From the NCBI GenBank assembly GCA_008933635.1, contig WBUQ01000016.1, forward strand, positions 1 through 47,858: a DNA stretch of 47,858 nucleotides, read 5' to 3'. Positions within the stretch are counted from its first letter, which is position 1. Every line of letters starts with the position of its first letter. The notes below the pieces were generated by a model that was not told the DNA's origin, did no database searches, and saw nothing but the letters and a program-made list of their open reading frames with translations. Made by a program: the position numbers and the translations under genes. This document shows positions 35,108 through 43,843 of the stretch, in pieces. This DNA comes from Desulfobulbaceae bacterium (GTDB lineage Bacteria; Desulfobacterota; Desulfobulbia; Desulfobulbales; Desulfocapsaceae).

Positions 35108-36415
35108 TTAAAAGTAATATTTTATATTCAGCTCAACCTTGTTAGCGTTCTGTTTTTCTCCGTACTCGCTGTTTTGTGATCCCGATAGCAGAGCGAATCT
35201 CAGTTGCACCTCCCAATTGGTGAAACCGGTATAATTGAGTTCCGGAGTCACGGTGGAGCTCCCGTCATCGAGATTGATGATGGTTGTCAATACAGGAGTG
35301 AAGTACAGAATATCAAAAGGCTCCTTCTGACTGAATTTGGCGTAGAGATAATTCTTTCCCAGATACGGCCTGCTATATCCCTGAATCCCCAACCGCTGAA
35401 GCTCCTCCAGATCACCTCCCAAGCCGGAGCTATTCCGGTGTTCCACCGCAGCATCCACTGCATTGAAGAAGACCTCCATCTGTTCATCTGAGTAGCCGCT
35501 GCCGTTATGGTAATATTCGATGATAGATGTCAGTTCCCAGGATGTCAGGTGGCGAATTCCAGCAAGAAAAGAAGCGACGTCTTCATCGTCTTGCATTCTG
35601 TTGCCAGTGTCTTGCAGGACAGTTCGCTCGAGATCGGTAATATAGGCCAATTCGCCGTGTAATTCGAAGTTGCTGGTGACATTGCGCGAAAAGTCGAGAC
35701 CATAGCGGTTTGTCCGGCTGTTCCCGGTGTAGGCGATGAAATCAATGTCGGTATCGAAAAGGAGGAGATAGAGCTTAGCCGCCATGTTGATATTGTCGTC
35801 CTCGCCGAAATCGTCATTTACGTCACCATCGACAGGGAGCACGACAACATTCAGGGCAATATTCTGCAGATCGCCGGCAAAACTCTTGATGACTTCAAAT
35901 TCCCCGGTCACATATCCTTCCAGGGCGTCATCCGGATTGTTCGGGTCTTTCATTCGGTTGATGAACCCAACCGGATTCCAGGCGTATCCCTTGCCCCATT
36001 TATAGGCTTTTTTGCCGATCGTCGTGCTGAACCACGAAGATGGCGCAATGCTGAGATTTCCTTCGAAGAGGTCAATACTGCCCGACGACTCAAGAGCATC
36101 ATTCTGGTTGATCGCCTGGGCCAGCACCTTCACCCTGGTGATTCCCTTGGTATATGATCCCTGTAGTTGGAGTGTTCCGGTAAACCTGTCGAGCGATGAT
36201 TCCGGCGATTTTCCAGAATTGAGAAACGTGTACGCTCCGTCATCCCGGATCGTCAGATGCTCCCAGGAAATCTCAGCGAAGCCGCCCACCTCGTAATCCT
36301 TCTTTTCGAGTTCCTCAAGATCCAGGTTGAATTCCTCATCAGTTGCAGCCATTGCCAGTCCAGTATCGGCAACAAGCAAAACCGCCAGAACGGCAGCAAA
36401 CGAGAGCCTGCTCAT
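35108..36415 (-). CDS. Predicted outer-membrane beta-barrel protein
   Basis: The start at 36415 gives 435 residues with a signal peptide ending in GLAMA. The mature part is rich in alternating strands with aromatic ends and closes with KYYF, an outer-membrane insertion signal. Aromatic and acidic strand patterns resemble DUF1302/alginate-porin-like barrels, but I do not recognise a precise family. It starts seven bases after the LolA-like gene and is part of the same operon as the ABC transporter. Confidence 0.75.
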   Translation of the reverse strand: MSRLSFAAVLAVLLVADTGLAMAATDEEFNLDLEELEKKDYEVGGFAEISWEHLTIRDDGAYTFLNSGKSPESSLDRFTGTLQLQGSYTKGITRVKVLAQAINQNDALESSGSIDLFEGNLSIAPSSWFSTTIGKKAYKWGKGYAWNPVGFINRMKDPNNPDDALEGYVTGEFEVIKSFAGDLQNIALNVVVLPVDGDVNDDFGEDDNINMAAKLYLLLFDTDIDFIAYTGNSRTNRYGLDFSRNVTSNFELHGELAYITDLERTVLQDTGNRMQDDEDVASFLAGIRHLTSWELTSIIEYYHNGSGYSDEQMEVFFNAVDAAVEHRNSSGLGGDLEELQRLGIQGYSRPYLGKNYLYAKFSQKEPFDILYFTPVLTTIINLDDGSSTVTPELNYTGFTNWEVQLRFALLSGSQNSEYGEKQNANKVELNIKYYF

Positions 36416-36422
36416 ACTGGCC

Positions 36423-37169
36423 TCAGCGGAGTTCTTCGACTTTGGACAGATAATTGAGAGTAAAGACCTCATCTGCAAATTCCCTTTCCTGGAGCTTTGC
36501 GAAAATCATCACTGACTTGTATCCCTTGTACAGAGGACTGTCGGTTTCCAGTACGGATGGTCGGATCATGCCGTTGCCGAAATCCTGAATCTTGTCGTAG
36601 TGCAGGGTCTTGATCAGCATTCCGCTGGATGCAAAGCATTCGATAACCATCGGCAACAGCGTCTTCTTGTCGACCTCCATCTTCAACTGGTCATAGGCCA
36701 CCGTTGCATTTTTCGCTTTCAGGTCAAGGAAGTATCTCTGATCGTTTTCCTCTATCGTCTTGACGGTGTATTCAACGCTGTAGTCAAGATTCAGGATGTC
36801 GGAGTTGTTGAACACTCCTCCGACAACCGACTGCAGGCTGGTAATCCGAATGGGTTTCCCGACATTGGGTATGTAGAGCCACATATTTTCGCCAAGACGC
36901 AGGGTGGCACGCCCCTTTTCGCTGGCAGGCGACAGAAAAAGAGCGACCATCTTGTCCTGGTCTTTTTTGACGGTATAGAGCAGGTACTCTTTTTTCGAGC
37001 CATCCGGTTCGATATTGATCAGCTTCCGATACATCTCATAGCTGACCGGTTGCATTTTCCGGTCGATCTGCTCAAGAAGGGTTTCCCCGTCAAGGGCCGA
37101 GGCTGGGATGGGAGAAAACAGCCCTATGAAAGCGAAAGTCAGGGCAAAGAAGTTGTAAAGATTTCTCAT
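36423..37169 (-). CDS. Outer membrane lipoprotein-sorting-like protein (LolA fold)
   Basis: The 248-residue protein has a signal peptide (PIPASALDG) and a LolA/LolB-like half-barrel pattern: ENMWLYIPNVGKPIRI, DYSVEYTVK, MEVDKKTLLPMVI. Such proteins often lie with MacB-like ABC transporters and a beta-barrel, and may carry a lipid or lipoprotein across the periplasm. AGGAGACC precedes the start. Confidence 0.82.
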   Translation of the reverse strand: MRNLYNFFALTFAFIGLFSPIPASALDGETLLEQIDRKMQPVSYEMYRKLINIEPDGSKKEYLLYTVKKDQDKMVALFLSPASEKGRATLRLGENMWLYIPNVGKPIRITSLQSVVGGVFNNSDILNLDYSVEYTVKTIEENDQRYFLDLKAKNATVAYDQLKMEVDKKTLLPMVIECFASSGMLIKTLHYDKIQDFGNGMIRPSVLETDSPLYKGYKSVMIFAKLQEREFADEVFTLNYLSKVEELR

Positions 37170-37178
37170 AATGGTCTC

Positions 37179-38423
37179 CTAGACGTGACGCAAAGCGGTT
37201 ATCGGGTCCATTTTCGATGCCTTCCATGCCGGTTGCATGCTGCCGATCACGGCGATAGCGATAACGATCGCAATGACCGACAGAATGTCCGGCCAACCGA
37301 TGACCGGATTGAGGATCAATCCCTTTTGTTGCCCGAAATCAAAGGATATATGGGCGGCACGCAATCCTGCGATGCTGATCAGGCTCACTGCAGCACCGAT
37401 CACAGCCCCGAAGGTTCCCAGCAATAATCCTTCCGTCAGAAAAAGCAGAAGGATTTTTGCGGGACTGGTTCCCATCGCTGAAATGGTGCCGATTTCGTTG
37501 ATCCGCTCATACACCGCCATAACCATAACATTCATGATACTGACCAGCACGATAGCCACCAGCATGATTTTGATGAACAACGTCATCAAATCGATCATTT
37601 TGGCAATATTGAAAAACGGTGTGAGTTTTTCCCAGGTGTGTACTTCAAAAACCGGTTTGCCCTCCTTGTTGAGCATTCCTGCCATGGCCGTATCCAGAGT
37701 GCCGTAGGTCGTGTCCAGTTGCTTCAGATTGCTGAGGCGAACGGCAATTTCATTGATCTCCAGTCCCTCTATGCGGAGCAGGGTGCGGGCATCGTCGAGA
37801 TGGATATAGCCATCGCGACCACCGGGTCCGGTCAGGCCTTCGACGATGCCACTGACCTTGAAGGTCTGGCCATTCACCGAGCCGTCCTTGTTGGTGGCAA
37901 CCAGGACGATCTCATCGCCAATTGCAACCTTCATTGCCTTGGCAATCAATTCGGGAACAACGATTTCTCCTTTTTTCAGAAACCCTCCCTCGGAATTGCT
38001 TCGTACTCTTTCCTTGAGTAACGGTACGGTTTGCAGTTCCTGTTCGGGATACACGGCATTGAGCCTGATGTTGGTCGTTTCCGTGAAGTTGCTGAACATG
38101 GCCCCGAGCCTGATACGCGGTGAATAGGCTTCAACTTCTGGTAAGCCATCGAGTAGTTCGGTAGCCTTCTTCATCTGTTTTTCCTTCAGCATCCTGTTGA
38201 GGGGCAGACTGTCGATCGAGGCGAGGTACCCTCTCTGATGGATCTGCAGATGGCCGAGCATGGAATCGGTTATCTGCCCTATCATCATATTTTTAAACGA
38301 TCCGGACACGGAAACGAACAGCAGAACGGCAAGCACGCCGAAGGTGACCAGCGAGGATGTCAGCACAGTCCGGCGCTTGTACCTGCGCAGGTTTCTTGCG
38401 GCTATTTTCAGTATTTTCAGCAT
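37179..38423 (-). CDS. ABC transporter permease, LolC/MacB (FtsX) type
   Basis: The 414-residue permease has one N-terminal and three C-terminal membrane segments separated by a periplasmic domain. Features include RRYKRRTVLTSSLVTFGVLA near the start, YERINEIGTISAMGTSP and the C-terminal DPITALRHV. It is coupled to the ATPase upstream by a 12-base gap. The likely cargo is a lipid, lipoprotein or hydrophobic metabolite handed to the LolA-like protein. Confidence 0.9.
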   Translation of the reverse strand: MLKILKIAARNLRRYKRRTVLTSSLVTFGVLAVLLFVSVSGSFKNMMIGQITDSMLGHLQIHQRGYLASIDSLPLNRMLKEKQMKKATELLDGLPEVEAYSPRIRLGAMFSNFTETTNIRLNAVYPEQELQTVPLLKERVRSNSEGGFLKKGEIVVPELIAKAMKVAIGDEIVLVATNKDGSVNGQTFKVSGIVEGLTGPGGRDGYIHLDDARTLLRIEGLEINEIAVRLSNLKQLDTTYGTLDTAMAGMLNKEGKPVFEVHTWEKLTPFFNIAKMIDLMTLFIKIMLVAIVLVSIMNVMVMAVYERINEIGTISAMGTSPAKILLLFLTEGLLLGTFGAVIGAAVSLISIAGLRAAHISFDFGQQKGLILNPVIGWPDILSVIAIVIAIAVIGSMQPAWKASKMDPITALRHV

Positions 38424-38435
38424 CTTGAATTCCTC

Positions 38436-39119
38436 TTAGTTCGTCGCTTCTGTAAGGATTCCATCCTCAACCTGAAAGATGGTTTCAGCGTTGCCGACAA
38501 TTTTGGGATCGTGCGTGGAAAAGACAAACGTCGTACCGAACTCATCCCGCATCTGCTTCATCAGCAGGATGATGCGCATGGCAGTATCCCGATCGAGATT
38601 AGCGGTCGGCTCATCGGCCAGCACAAGTTTCGATTGGGTGACCAGAGCTCGTGCGATGGCAACCCGCTGTTTTTGCCCTCCTGATATCTGGCGGGGGTAT
38701 TTATGCCCCTGGTCCTTCATTCCGACGGCGGCGAGCATCTGATCGACTCTTTTTTTTCGCTCATCTGCAGGCCAGCTCTGCACCATCTGCAGCGGGTATT
38801 CAATATTCTCGGCCACGGTCAGAACCGGAATCAGGTTGAAGTCCTGGAAGATGAATCCGATATGTGTTCCCCGGAATTTCGCTGATTCACTTTTACTCAG
38901 TGTGGAGACATCCTGGTCGAGCACGGTCAGCACTCCGCTTGTTGGCGGATCGAGACAGCCGATCATGTTGAGCAGAGTGCTCTTGCCGCTCCCGGATGGC
39001 CCCACAAAGGAAACGAATGATGACGATTCGATGGAAAAGTCGACCCCTCGGATTGCATCGACCGGAATGTCGTCCGTTTCGTATGTTTTTCGTAAATTCG
39101 TTGCCTGGACAAGTGACAT
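38436..39119 (-). CDS. ABC transporter ATPase, LolD/MacB type
   Basis: The 227-residue ATPase has Walker A (GPSGSGKST), the signature ISGGQKQRVAIARAL and Walker B (LVLADEPTANLD). GCAAAGGAGG precedes the start. It is the first gene of a five-gene or four-gene minus-strand operon running through the permease, LolA-like protein and barrel. Confidence 0.92.
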   Translation of the reverse strand: MSLVQATNLRKTYETDDIPVDAIRGVDFSIESSSFVSFVGPSGSGKSTLLNMIGCLDPPTSGVLTVLDQDVSTLSKSESAKFRGTHIGFIFQDFNLIPVLTVAENIEYPLQMVQSWPADERKKRVDQMLAAVGMKDQGHKYPRQISGGQKQRVAIARALVTQSKLVLADEPTANLDRDTAMRIILLMKQMRDEFGTTFVFSTHDPKIVGNAETIFQVEDGILTEATN

Positions 39120-39460
39120 GAATACCTCCTTTGCGCGGGAAAATGTGGATGTGTTTCATCGAGTTAACGCAAAAATCATTCCATCTCCACATGTTTTGAG
39201 CAAATACACTTAATTCGTGTGCTGACAGAGGGTAACGAAACAGCTGATATGATTTCTCAGTTTTCCACTGCATAAAAAAGTGTCCAATTGCCGGTTGGGT
39301 TGGGTAATTTTTACTCAGTGCGTTTGATGGGAAATCGCTGAGGAATGTATTCCCGACCGATTCTTTTCTTGCGAAAATGAACAATGCTGCTTAATTGTTC
39401 TTATGCACACAACAACCTGTTTGAAGCAAATCGATGTGGAATTCCAGTGGATTGTAAAAG
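39120..39460. other. Divergent intergenic region between the ABC operon and chrA
   Basis: This 341-base stretch must hold the promoters of the minus-strand ABC operon and of chrA. It is AT-rich. I see an imperfect inverted repeat around 39146-39193 (ATGTGGATG and CATCTCCACAT-like arms) and no gene or RNA. Confidence 0.45.
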
Positions 39461-40642
39461 ATGGACAACTCACCTCCGCCCTGTTCTTTCCGTTTTACTT
39501 TGACACTCTTTCTTGCATTCCTGCGACTCGGCCTCACCGCCTTCGGAGGCCCGGCCATGGTGGCATACATTCGTGATCTGGCAACGAAGAAATACCAATG
39601 GTTGAGCGAGGACTCATTCAAACAGGGGGTGGCAATATGCCAGGTGATCCCCGGGGCCACTGCCATGCAGGTGGCTGCCTATGTCGGACTGCGATCAGGA
39701 GGGGCTTTTGGCGCTATTGCGGCGTATGTCGGATTCGGGTTGCCGGCATTTCTTCTGATGGTGTCCCTGGCAATCCTGTATCAAAACGCCCATGATCAGG
39801 CCACGGTAGTTGCAATTTTTCACGGGTTGCAGCTCATCATTATCGCGCTTGTGGCCAATGCAGCGTTGAATTTCGGGAAAGGAACGATCAAGAACTGGCG
39901 GGATGGCCTGTTCGGAACTGCAGTCATGCTTTTTCTCGTTCTGCATGGCGATCCGTTTGTGGCAATACTTGCATCCTCTCTCGTCGGCATCGTTTTTTAT
40001 AGGAACGAGGCAACTGGCCCCAAGGGTGTTTTGTCCACCGATTCGGTACAGATGTTATCGCAACTCAGAATTCCACTGGCAATCACTGCGTGCTTTCTCG
40101 CCGGTATGGTCGTGCTGTTTGTCAACAACCGGCAGCTATTCGATCTTTCGCTGGTGATGGCGAAGGTCGACCTCTTCGCATTTGGTGGCGGGTATGGTTC
40201 TGTGCCAATAATGTTCAACGAGGTTGTCGGAAAACGACTTTGGCTTGATGGAAAGACCTTTCTTGACGGGATGGCGCTTGGTCAGATTACCCCTGGACCG
40301 ATAGTCATCACCGCGACATACGTCGGCTATCTCCTGTCTTCTTTGCCGGGGGCGTTATTCGCGACGATCGGCATATTCACCCCCTCATTGATCATACTGA
40401 CTTTGGCGGTACCGTTTTTCGATCGAATAAAACGCAACGAACTCTTTCAGAGAGGCATGCAGGGCATTCTGGTATCTTTTGTAGGATTGCTTCTTTCGGT
40501 AACCATCACATTCATCATGACAGTCCAGTGGGGCGTACCACAAGCCTCGGTAGCCATTCTGGCTTTCATTGCCTTGCGGATGAAGGTTGACATCCTCTGG
40601 GTGGTGTTGGCGGGAGCGATTATCTCGATTCTGCTGTTTTAA
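39461..40642 (+). CDS. chrA: Chromate transporter (CHR family, two-domain form)
   Basis: The 393-residue protein has two homologous halves with about ten membrane segments. Typical family motifs are LGLTAFGGPAMV and, in the second half, FAFGGGYGSVPIM with ALGQITPGPIVITATYVGY. ChrA exports chromate or related oxyanions from the cytoplasm. In anaerobes it may act on sulfate-like anions. The ribosome site is weak. Confidence 0.92.
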   Translation: MDNSPPPCSFRFTLTLFLAFLRLGLTAFGGPAMVAYIRDLATKKYQWLSEDSFKQGVAICQVIPGATAMQVAAYVGLRSGGAFGAIAAYVGFGLPAFLLMVSLAILYQNAHDQATVVAIFHGLQLIIIALVANAALNFGKGTIKNWRDGLFGTAVMLFLVLHGDPFVAILASSLVGIVFYRNEATGPKGVLSTDSVQMLSQLRIPLAITACFLAGMVVLFVNNRQLFDLSLVMAKVDLFAFGGGYGSVPIMFNEVVGKRLWLDGKTFLDGMALGQITPGPIVITATYVGYLLSSLPGALFATIGIFTPSLIILTLAVPFFDRIKRNELFQRGMQGILVSFVGLLLSVTITFIMTVQWGVPQASVAILAFIALRMKVDILWVVLAGAIISILLF

Positions 40643-40664
40643 GCAATCGGGATGAATCCCAAAT

Positions 40665-40907
40665 TCACTCGTTGCCTTTTGCTCCTTTCAACATGCAACC
40701 TTGTCGAATATGCTCGATGAGATTGAGAATCTCGACATGCTCAATTTCCTGACAGTGGCAATGGGCTTTTTCTGTTGAATCAACTGATGATTTTTCAAGG
40801 CAATTTCCGCAGACATCCAGCTCCTTGAGGAGATTTTTCTTCTCTGCACGGTCATGACACAGTTGGAGTTGCTCAAGAATGGTGTCAATATCCTTTTTTG
40901 AACACAT
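40665..40907 (-). CDS. Small Cys/His-rich hypothetical protein
   Basis: The 80-residue protein contains eight cysteines or histidines near CGNCLEK and HCHCQEIEHVE. AGAGGAGGACAG gives a strong ribosome site. The pattern could bind a metal or a cluster; I do not recognise the family. It converges with chrA and lies on the same strand as the downstream MOT1-like gene's end, with a 124-base gap. Confidence 0.65.
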   Translation of the reverse strand: MCSKKDIDTILEQLQLCHDRAEKKNLLKELDVCGNCLEKSSVDSTEKAHCHCQEIEHVEILNLIEHIRQGCMLKGAKGNE

Positions 40908-41031
40908 GGCTGTCCTCCTCTTGAGCTATATCACGAATGCACTGCTCGAGAAATCGGCACATTGTCGATGTTGATTTCTGCTGGAAAGAAACAGATGTTC
41001 CATACTTCCTCTGTCCACTGATGCTCTGTGA

Positions 41032-42273
41032 TCAGATCTTGACCTTGAATTTTTTAATGAAATAATCGACACATATTCCGACACCAAAAGCCCATCCCAT
41101 ATTCGGCACGGCAAGTGCGATACCGGCGATCAACAAGGCGACAAAATATTCTTCGTTATTTTTGAGGCTTCTCACCAACGGACACAATTCCAGGCCGGCG
41201 AAGACCAGCAATACACCGAGTACCGACTGGGGGATGATGGAGAGCAGGGAGAACCCCAGTTGCCCGAGCACGAGCGCAATCAGAACAAAGAAGATGCCGA
41301 TCATGATGGGTGCCCCACCCGTCCTTGCACCAAAACGGTAATGAGCAGCCAACCCACCTGTTCCGTGACACATTGGCACGGCACCGAAGAAACCGGCAGG
41401 CAGGTTCATGATCCCCATCGAAAAAGCGAATTTGCCGGCCTTGGCCTTGGTGAGTTGGGGATTGCCGGTGAAAAGACTGGTGCAGGTTTCCGCCGTTCCC
41501 ACACAGGCATTGCCGATAGTCAGCGGGATCTGAGGGAGAATGAGCATGATCAGCGCTGTCCAGAAATCCCCTGGCGTAGGACTGATGAGACGCATCTCGG
41601 TTGGTCCCAAAGATAGTGACAGCTTTGAGTAGCCACCAAAGGCGAGTCCAGAAATGACTCCGATGGCCAGGGCGACAAGAGCTGCCGGAAATTTCTTGTT
41701 ATCGAGAAGCAACAGAACAAGGCAGAACACCACAATCCCAATCATCAGATTGACTGGGTACCCGGGAAGCACACTTTGCAGTCCCGACATGAAGATATCT
41801 TTATGGATAATGAGCTCAATACCCTTTTTGAGAAAAATGAGCCCCAGCGTCAGTTGAATACCTCGGACAACTGCCTGGGAAAACAGCTTGGCCATCCAGT
41901 CCATCAGGCCCGTCAGGGAGACCACCAGCAGAAAAGCACCGAAAATGATTCCTGAAGCTCCAATGACTGACTCGGTGATCACGGCAGGGTAAGCTATAGC
42001 GATTGCGCCAACCGCTTTTAACGGCTGCACCGGAATAGGCAGGCGATAGTAGTAGCCCGCCATGATATAGAAGAGGCCAAAGGCGAGAAAGACCGAGGAA
42101 GGACTCAGTTTGTTGATGAAAATCATGGCGACAACGATCGGCAGCAGTGTGCCGAGATCACCGAATGCCCCGGCCAGTTCAACCCGATCGAATTGCAAAC
42201 ACCGGGAGACCGAGTGGGATTCATCCGTTTCGGAATGAGAGGGACCTGTTTCCTTGGTGAGCCTTTTGCTCAT
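41032..42273 (-). CDS. MOT1-type molybdate/tungstate or sulfate transporter
   Basis: The start at 42273 has GAGGTGATAGC upstream and gives 413 residues. About ten membrane segments carry the MFS_MOT1/SulP-related pattern: LAGAFGDLGTLLPIVVAM, PVQPLKAVGAIA and the later GNACVGTAETCTSLFTGNPQL. Plant and bacterial MOT1 proteins move molybdate; related forms take sulfate. Divergence from a TunR-type regulator favours molybdate or tungstate as the substrate. That supply is needed by NarG and other molybdopterin enzymes. Confidence 0.82.
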   Translation of the reverse strand: MSKRLTKETGPSHSETDESHSVSRCLQFDRVELAGAFGDLGTLLPIVVAMIFINKLSPSSVFLAFGLFYIMAGYYYRLPIPVQPLKAVGAIAIAYPAVITESVIGASGIIFGAFLLVVSLTGLMDWMAKLFSQAVVRGIQLTLGLIFLKKGIELIIHKDIFMSGLQSVLPGYPVNLMIGIVVFCLVLLLLDNKKFPAALVALAIGVISGLAFGGYSKLSLSLGPTEMRLISPTPGDFWTALIMLILPQIPLTIGNACVGTAETCTSLFTGNPQLTKAKAGKFAFSMGIMNLPAGFFGAVPMCHGTGGLAAHYRFGARTGGAPIMIGIFFVLIALVLGQLGFSLLSIIPQSVLGVLLVFAGLELCPLVRSLKNNEEYFVALLIAGIALAVPNMGWAFGVGICVDYFIKKFKVKI

Positions 42274-42345
42274 TGCTATCACCTCAATAGTATAGAATTT
42301 TTTCGGCAAAGCCCTGCGCGAGACGATATGGACACGATTGTAATT

Positions 42346-42392
42346 ATTAACGTGTCTGTTAATTTATACCCCTGTTGTGCTGATCTTGTCAA
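42346..42392 (-). promoter_or_regulatory. MOT1 gene promoter with overlapping palindrome
   Basis: On the minus strand TTGACA (42387-42392) and TATAAA (42363-42368) are 18 bases apart. The palindrome ATTAAC-GTGTCT-GTTAAT (42346-42363) covers the predicted transcription start, a repressor position. The same ATTATTAAC-TGT word recurs on the tunR side. Confidence 0.55.
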
Positions 42393-42424
42393 GGTTTGAG
42401 CTAGGATTTTCGTTGCTTTCAAAA

Positions 42425-42447
42425 TATAATAAAAATTATTAACATGT
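42425..42447 (+). promoter_or_regulatory. tunR -10 element and second ATTATTAACATGT site
   Basis: TATAAT (42425-42430) suggests a start near 42437, and ATTATTAACATGT (42435-42447) lies over it. It matches 12 of 13 bases of ATTATTAACGTGT at 42343-42355. No good -35 is visible. Autoregulation by TunR is the simplest reading. Confidence 0.45.
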
Positions 42448-42481
42448 TGCGTGAGAAGCATTTGATGATACGGAGAATCTC

Positions 42482-43558
42482 ATGAAAGACAATTCACCCA
42501 TAACTCCACAGCCATCTCGTGGCCACTTGACTCCAATTCCGGATTCTGAGCGGTGCTTGGATGCTCAGCAATTATATGAACTTGAACAGTCCTTCCGACA
42601 ATGGGCCAAGTCATCCAACCGAACGGATATTGAGAATTCGAGGAAGCGGATATTGCTCATTTTTCTGATAATCAGGTACACCGGAGCCCGATTGAACGAA
42701 ACCCTCAGTCTCAACCTTGCAAAGGATCTTGATGACAAAACCAGTGAAATCCGCTTCTGCAGGAAACACGGCGGAACAGATGCTGGATGCAGGGAGGTGC
42801 GCATTCCCGAGGCGATCTCTTCGGATATCAGAACGATATCATCAGAACTTCGGTCAGTGTGGTCCGAGGAGGTGATGTTGCGTGTCGACCCTGCCCACAT
42901 TCGCAAAAACTTTTATAAACGCGCCGAAGCAATTGGTATCCAAAGCTCTCTCGGTGCGCCAGAAGCCATCAGGAAATCCCGGGCAGTTGAGTTAATGCAG
43001 AACAGCATGCCGCTGCAGGTAGTGCAAAAGATCCTCGGTCAATCAACGCCCAACCTTACTGCATCATTTGTCGAATTTTCCGAATCTGAAATCAGTCAGG
43101 TTGCACAGTATTTCGCTGATCGTGAAAACAATCGAAAGACCAGCGCTCGGAATGCGTTCTATGGGAAAATCAGTTCAATCCAGAAAGGAACCGTTCAGAC
43201 TTCGGTTGAAGTCATTACTCCGAGCGGAGTCATTGTCACCTCCATCATAACGACGAACAGCCTGACACGTATCGGTCTCAAACGGGGTATGCTTGTAACG
43301 GCGGAAGTGAAAGCGCCGCTGATTCAACTTTGCAAGAATCAGAACGCTCCAAAATGCTCTGCTGAAAATGTGTTTCCAGGAACTGTCTGTGAAATCACTA
43401 AGAACCGAACCACCTCAGAGGTGGTAGCACGACTTTCTGACGGTACCGAATTGTGTGCCATCATTTCTGAAAAGAATCGATATACTATGAATATTACAGA
43501 AGGAGATGCTCTTTGGATGTTTTTTAACGGATTCTCAGTAGTGCTGCATATTGACTGA
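42482..43558 (+). CDS. tunR: TunR-type tungstate/molybdate-responsive regulator
   Basis: The 358-residue protein has an N-terminal tyrosine-recombinase-like DNA-binding fold (IIRYTGARLNETLSLNLAK, VQKILGQSTPNLTASFVEFS) that lacks the full catalytic set, and two C-terminal Mop/TOBE domains beginning ARNAFYGKISSIQKGTVQT and SAENVFPGTVCEITKNRTT. This architecture defines TunR of sulfate reducers, where Mop domains sense tungstate or molybdate. Known TunR regulates tup and mod genes. Here it is divergent from a MOT1-type transporter, a likely target. Confidence 0.85.
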   Translation: MKDNSPITPQPSRGHLTPIPDSERCLDAQQLYELEQSFRQWAKSSNRTDIENSRKRILLIFLIIRYTGARLNETLSLNLAKDLDDKTSEIRFCRKHGGTDAGCREVRIPEAISSDIRTISSELRSVWSEEVMLRVDPAHIRKNFYKRAEAIGIQSSLGAPEAIRKSRAVELMQNSMPLQVVQKILGQSTPNLTASFVEFSESEISQVAQYFADRENNRKTSARNAFYGKISSIQKGTVQTSVEVITPSGVIVTSIITTNSLTRIGLKRGMLVTAEVKAPLIQLCKNQNAPKCSAENVFPGTVCEITKNRTTSEVVARLSDGTELCAIISEKNRYTMNITEGDALWMFFNGFSVVLHID

Positions 43559-43570
43559 TCATCTGAAGAT

Positions 43571-43658
43571 ATGAATGGCATGAATATGAAAGCTGGAGTC
43601 TGCAGGATGCAACCTGTGTTGCATACCATGCAGGCATTATGAAAACCTTGCCATTCAT
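43571..43658. repeat. Nested inverted repeats able to form a long branched hairpin
   Basis: Outer arms ATGAATGGC (43571-43579) and GCCATTCAT (43650-43658) enclose CTGCA/TGCAG (43600-43604, 43629-43633), which encloses ATGCAAC-CTGT-GTTGCAT (43607-43624). The stacked perfect stems point to a structured RNA, a palindromic repeat element or a transcript-end structure after tunR. I recognise no named RNA family. Confidence 0.55.
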
Positions 43659-43794
43659 AATCTTAGAGTCGATTTTTATTGCTCAGATTTAAGGTTTCTA
43701 CTGTAAATATTGATCTGAACAAATAATTTTACCGATTTCATGGTTTGAATTTAGACTATTCAGCAATAGATCTCTTTCCCAAAATTGTAAAAGC

Positions 43795-43820
43795 AGAAGC
43801 CGGGATTTGACCCGGCTTCT
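43795..43820 (-). terminator. Strong hairpin terminator of the phage operon
   Basis: AGAAGCCGGG and CCCGGCTTCT form a perfect ten-base stem with an ATTTGA loop. Read on the minus strand it follows the dam gene and is trailed by GCTTTTACAATTTT, so it ends the minus-strand phage genes. Confidence 0.8.
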
Positions 43821-43843
43821 GTCATTTAAAGCCTCTTTCAATC

